Positions 36,159 through 36,230 of a DNA stretch of 36,230 bases are shown here, piece by piece. Below the pieces are notes generated by a model. The model was not told where the DNA came from. It worked only from the letters and a program-made list of their open reading frames with translations, and ran no database searches. Position 1 is the first letter of the stretch. Every line of letters begins with the position of its first letter. The translations under genes and the position numbers were made by a program. Source of the stretch: Rhodococcoides kyotonense (lineage in GTDB: Bacteria > Actinomycetota > Actinomycetes > Mycobacteriales > Mycobacteriaceae); NCBI RefSeq assembly GCF_900188125.1, contig NZ_FZOW01000035.1, positions 1 to 36,230 on the forward strand, written 5' to 3'.

Positions 36159-36230
36159 TCAAGTAGTGATTTTTCGGGTCAGGAGCTGAAACATTTCGCG
36201 GGCGACGGCTCGTTTGAGGCAGCGAATGAT
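36159..36230 (-). mobile_element. C-terminal end of an IS110-type transposase, continues past the right edge
   Basis: The last 23 codons and stop of a minus-strand frame read IIRCLKRAVAREMFQLL... and end in TKITT-like residues before TGA. The RCLKRxxAREx(F/Y) ending is the conserved C-terminus of IS110-family (Piv/DEDD) transposases. It lies 14 bases after the IclR stop. The rest, and the element's other end, are outside the window; whether it is intact cannot be judged. Confidence 0.8.

Overview
The window looks like a chromosomal segment of a mycolic-acid actinobacterium, most likely Rhodococcus or a close relative. The reasons are the high GC content with strongly GC-biased third codon positions, frequent GTG/TTG starts, mycofactocin genes, an F420-type PPOX enzyme and many acyl-CoA synthetases. 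I could run no database search, so family names rest on motifs and recalled family sequences.

Layout. (1) Positions 1-7937, minus strand: the 5' part of a giant non-ribosomal peptide synthetase (C-A-T-C-A-T-C-A...) that leaves the window at its left edge. It is followed by a 491-base leader/intergenic region with several repeats and palindromes. (2) 8429-10953, minus: a coupled operon of an amidohydrolase, a TetR regulator and a PPOX/F420-type enzyme. (3) 10995-16107: a 4HBT thioesterase, acetoacetyl-CoA synthetase and a FadD-type acyl-CoA ligase. Between the two ligases sits an AbiEi/DUF559-like nuclease gene bracketed by identical 48-base hairpin-forming direct repeats. (4) 16157-19766, minus: an ethanolamine permease-eutB-eutC operon with 4-base stop/start overlaps. 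(5) 19849-24349, minus: a cation diffusion facilitator, then a GAF-domain regulator, an acetaldehyde-type aldehyde dehydrogenase and its DUF779 partner. (6) 24498-28145, minus: mftE, mftF and mftG of the mycofactocin pathway, without mftA-D. (7) 28232-31359, plus: a GntR regulator, an NCS1 nucleobase/hydantoin-type permease and a hydantoin/Asp-Glu racemase. (8) 31405-36144: a Tat-exported L-amino-acid oxidase with a lipoprotein RidA (minus), divergent from an APC amino-acid transporter and an IclR regulator (plus). (9) 36159-36230: the C-terminal end of an IS110-type transposase.

How it fits together. The central part reads as two-carbon amine/alcohol catabolism. Ethanolamine is imported and split by EutBC to acetaldehyde and ammonia, and acetaldehyde is oxidised to acetate by the ALDH under the GAF regulator. 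MftG/MftF/MftE belong to the redox cofactor that mycobacteria need for alcohol oxidation. Thioesterase, acetoacetyl-CoA synthetase and FadD are nearby acyl-CoA functions. The right end is a self-contained extracytoplasmic amino-acid oxidation unit.

Most notable observations: the repeat-bracketed nuclease cassette; two distant palindromes that differ at six arm positions, all compensated; the exported oxidase-RidA pair; the split mycofactocin locus; and three tandem 16-base repeats in the NRPS leader. No tRNA, rRNA or CRISPR array was seen.
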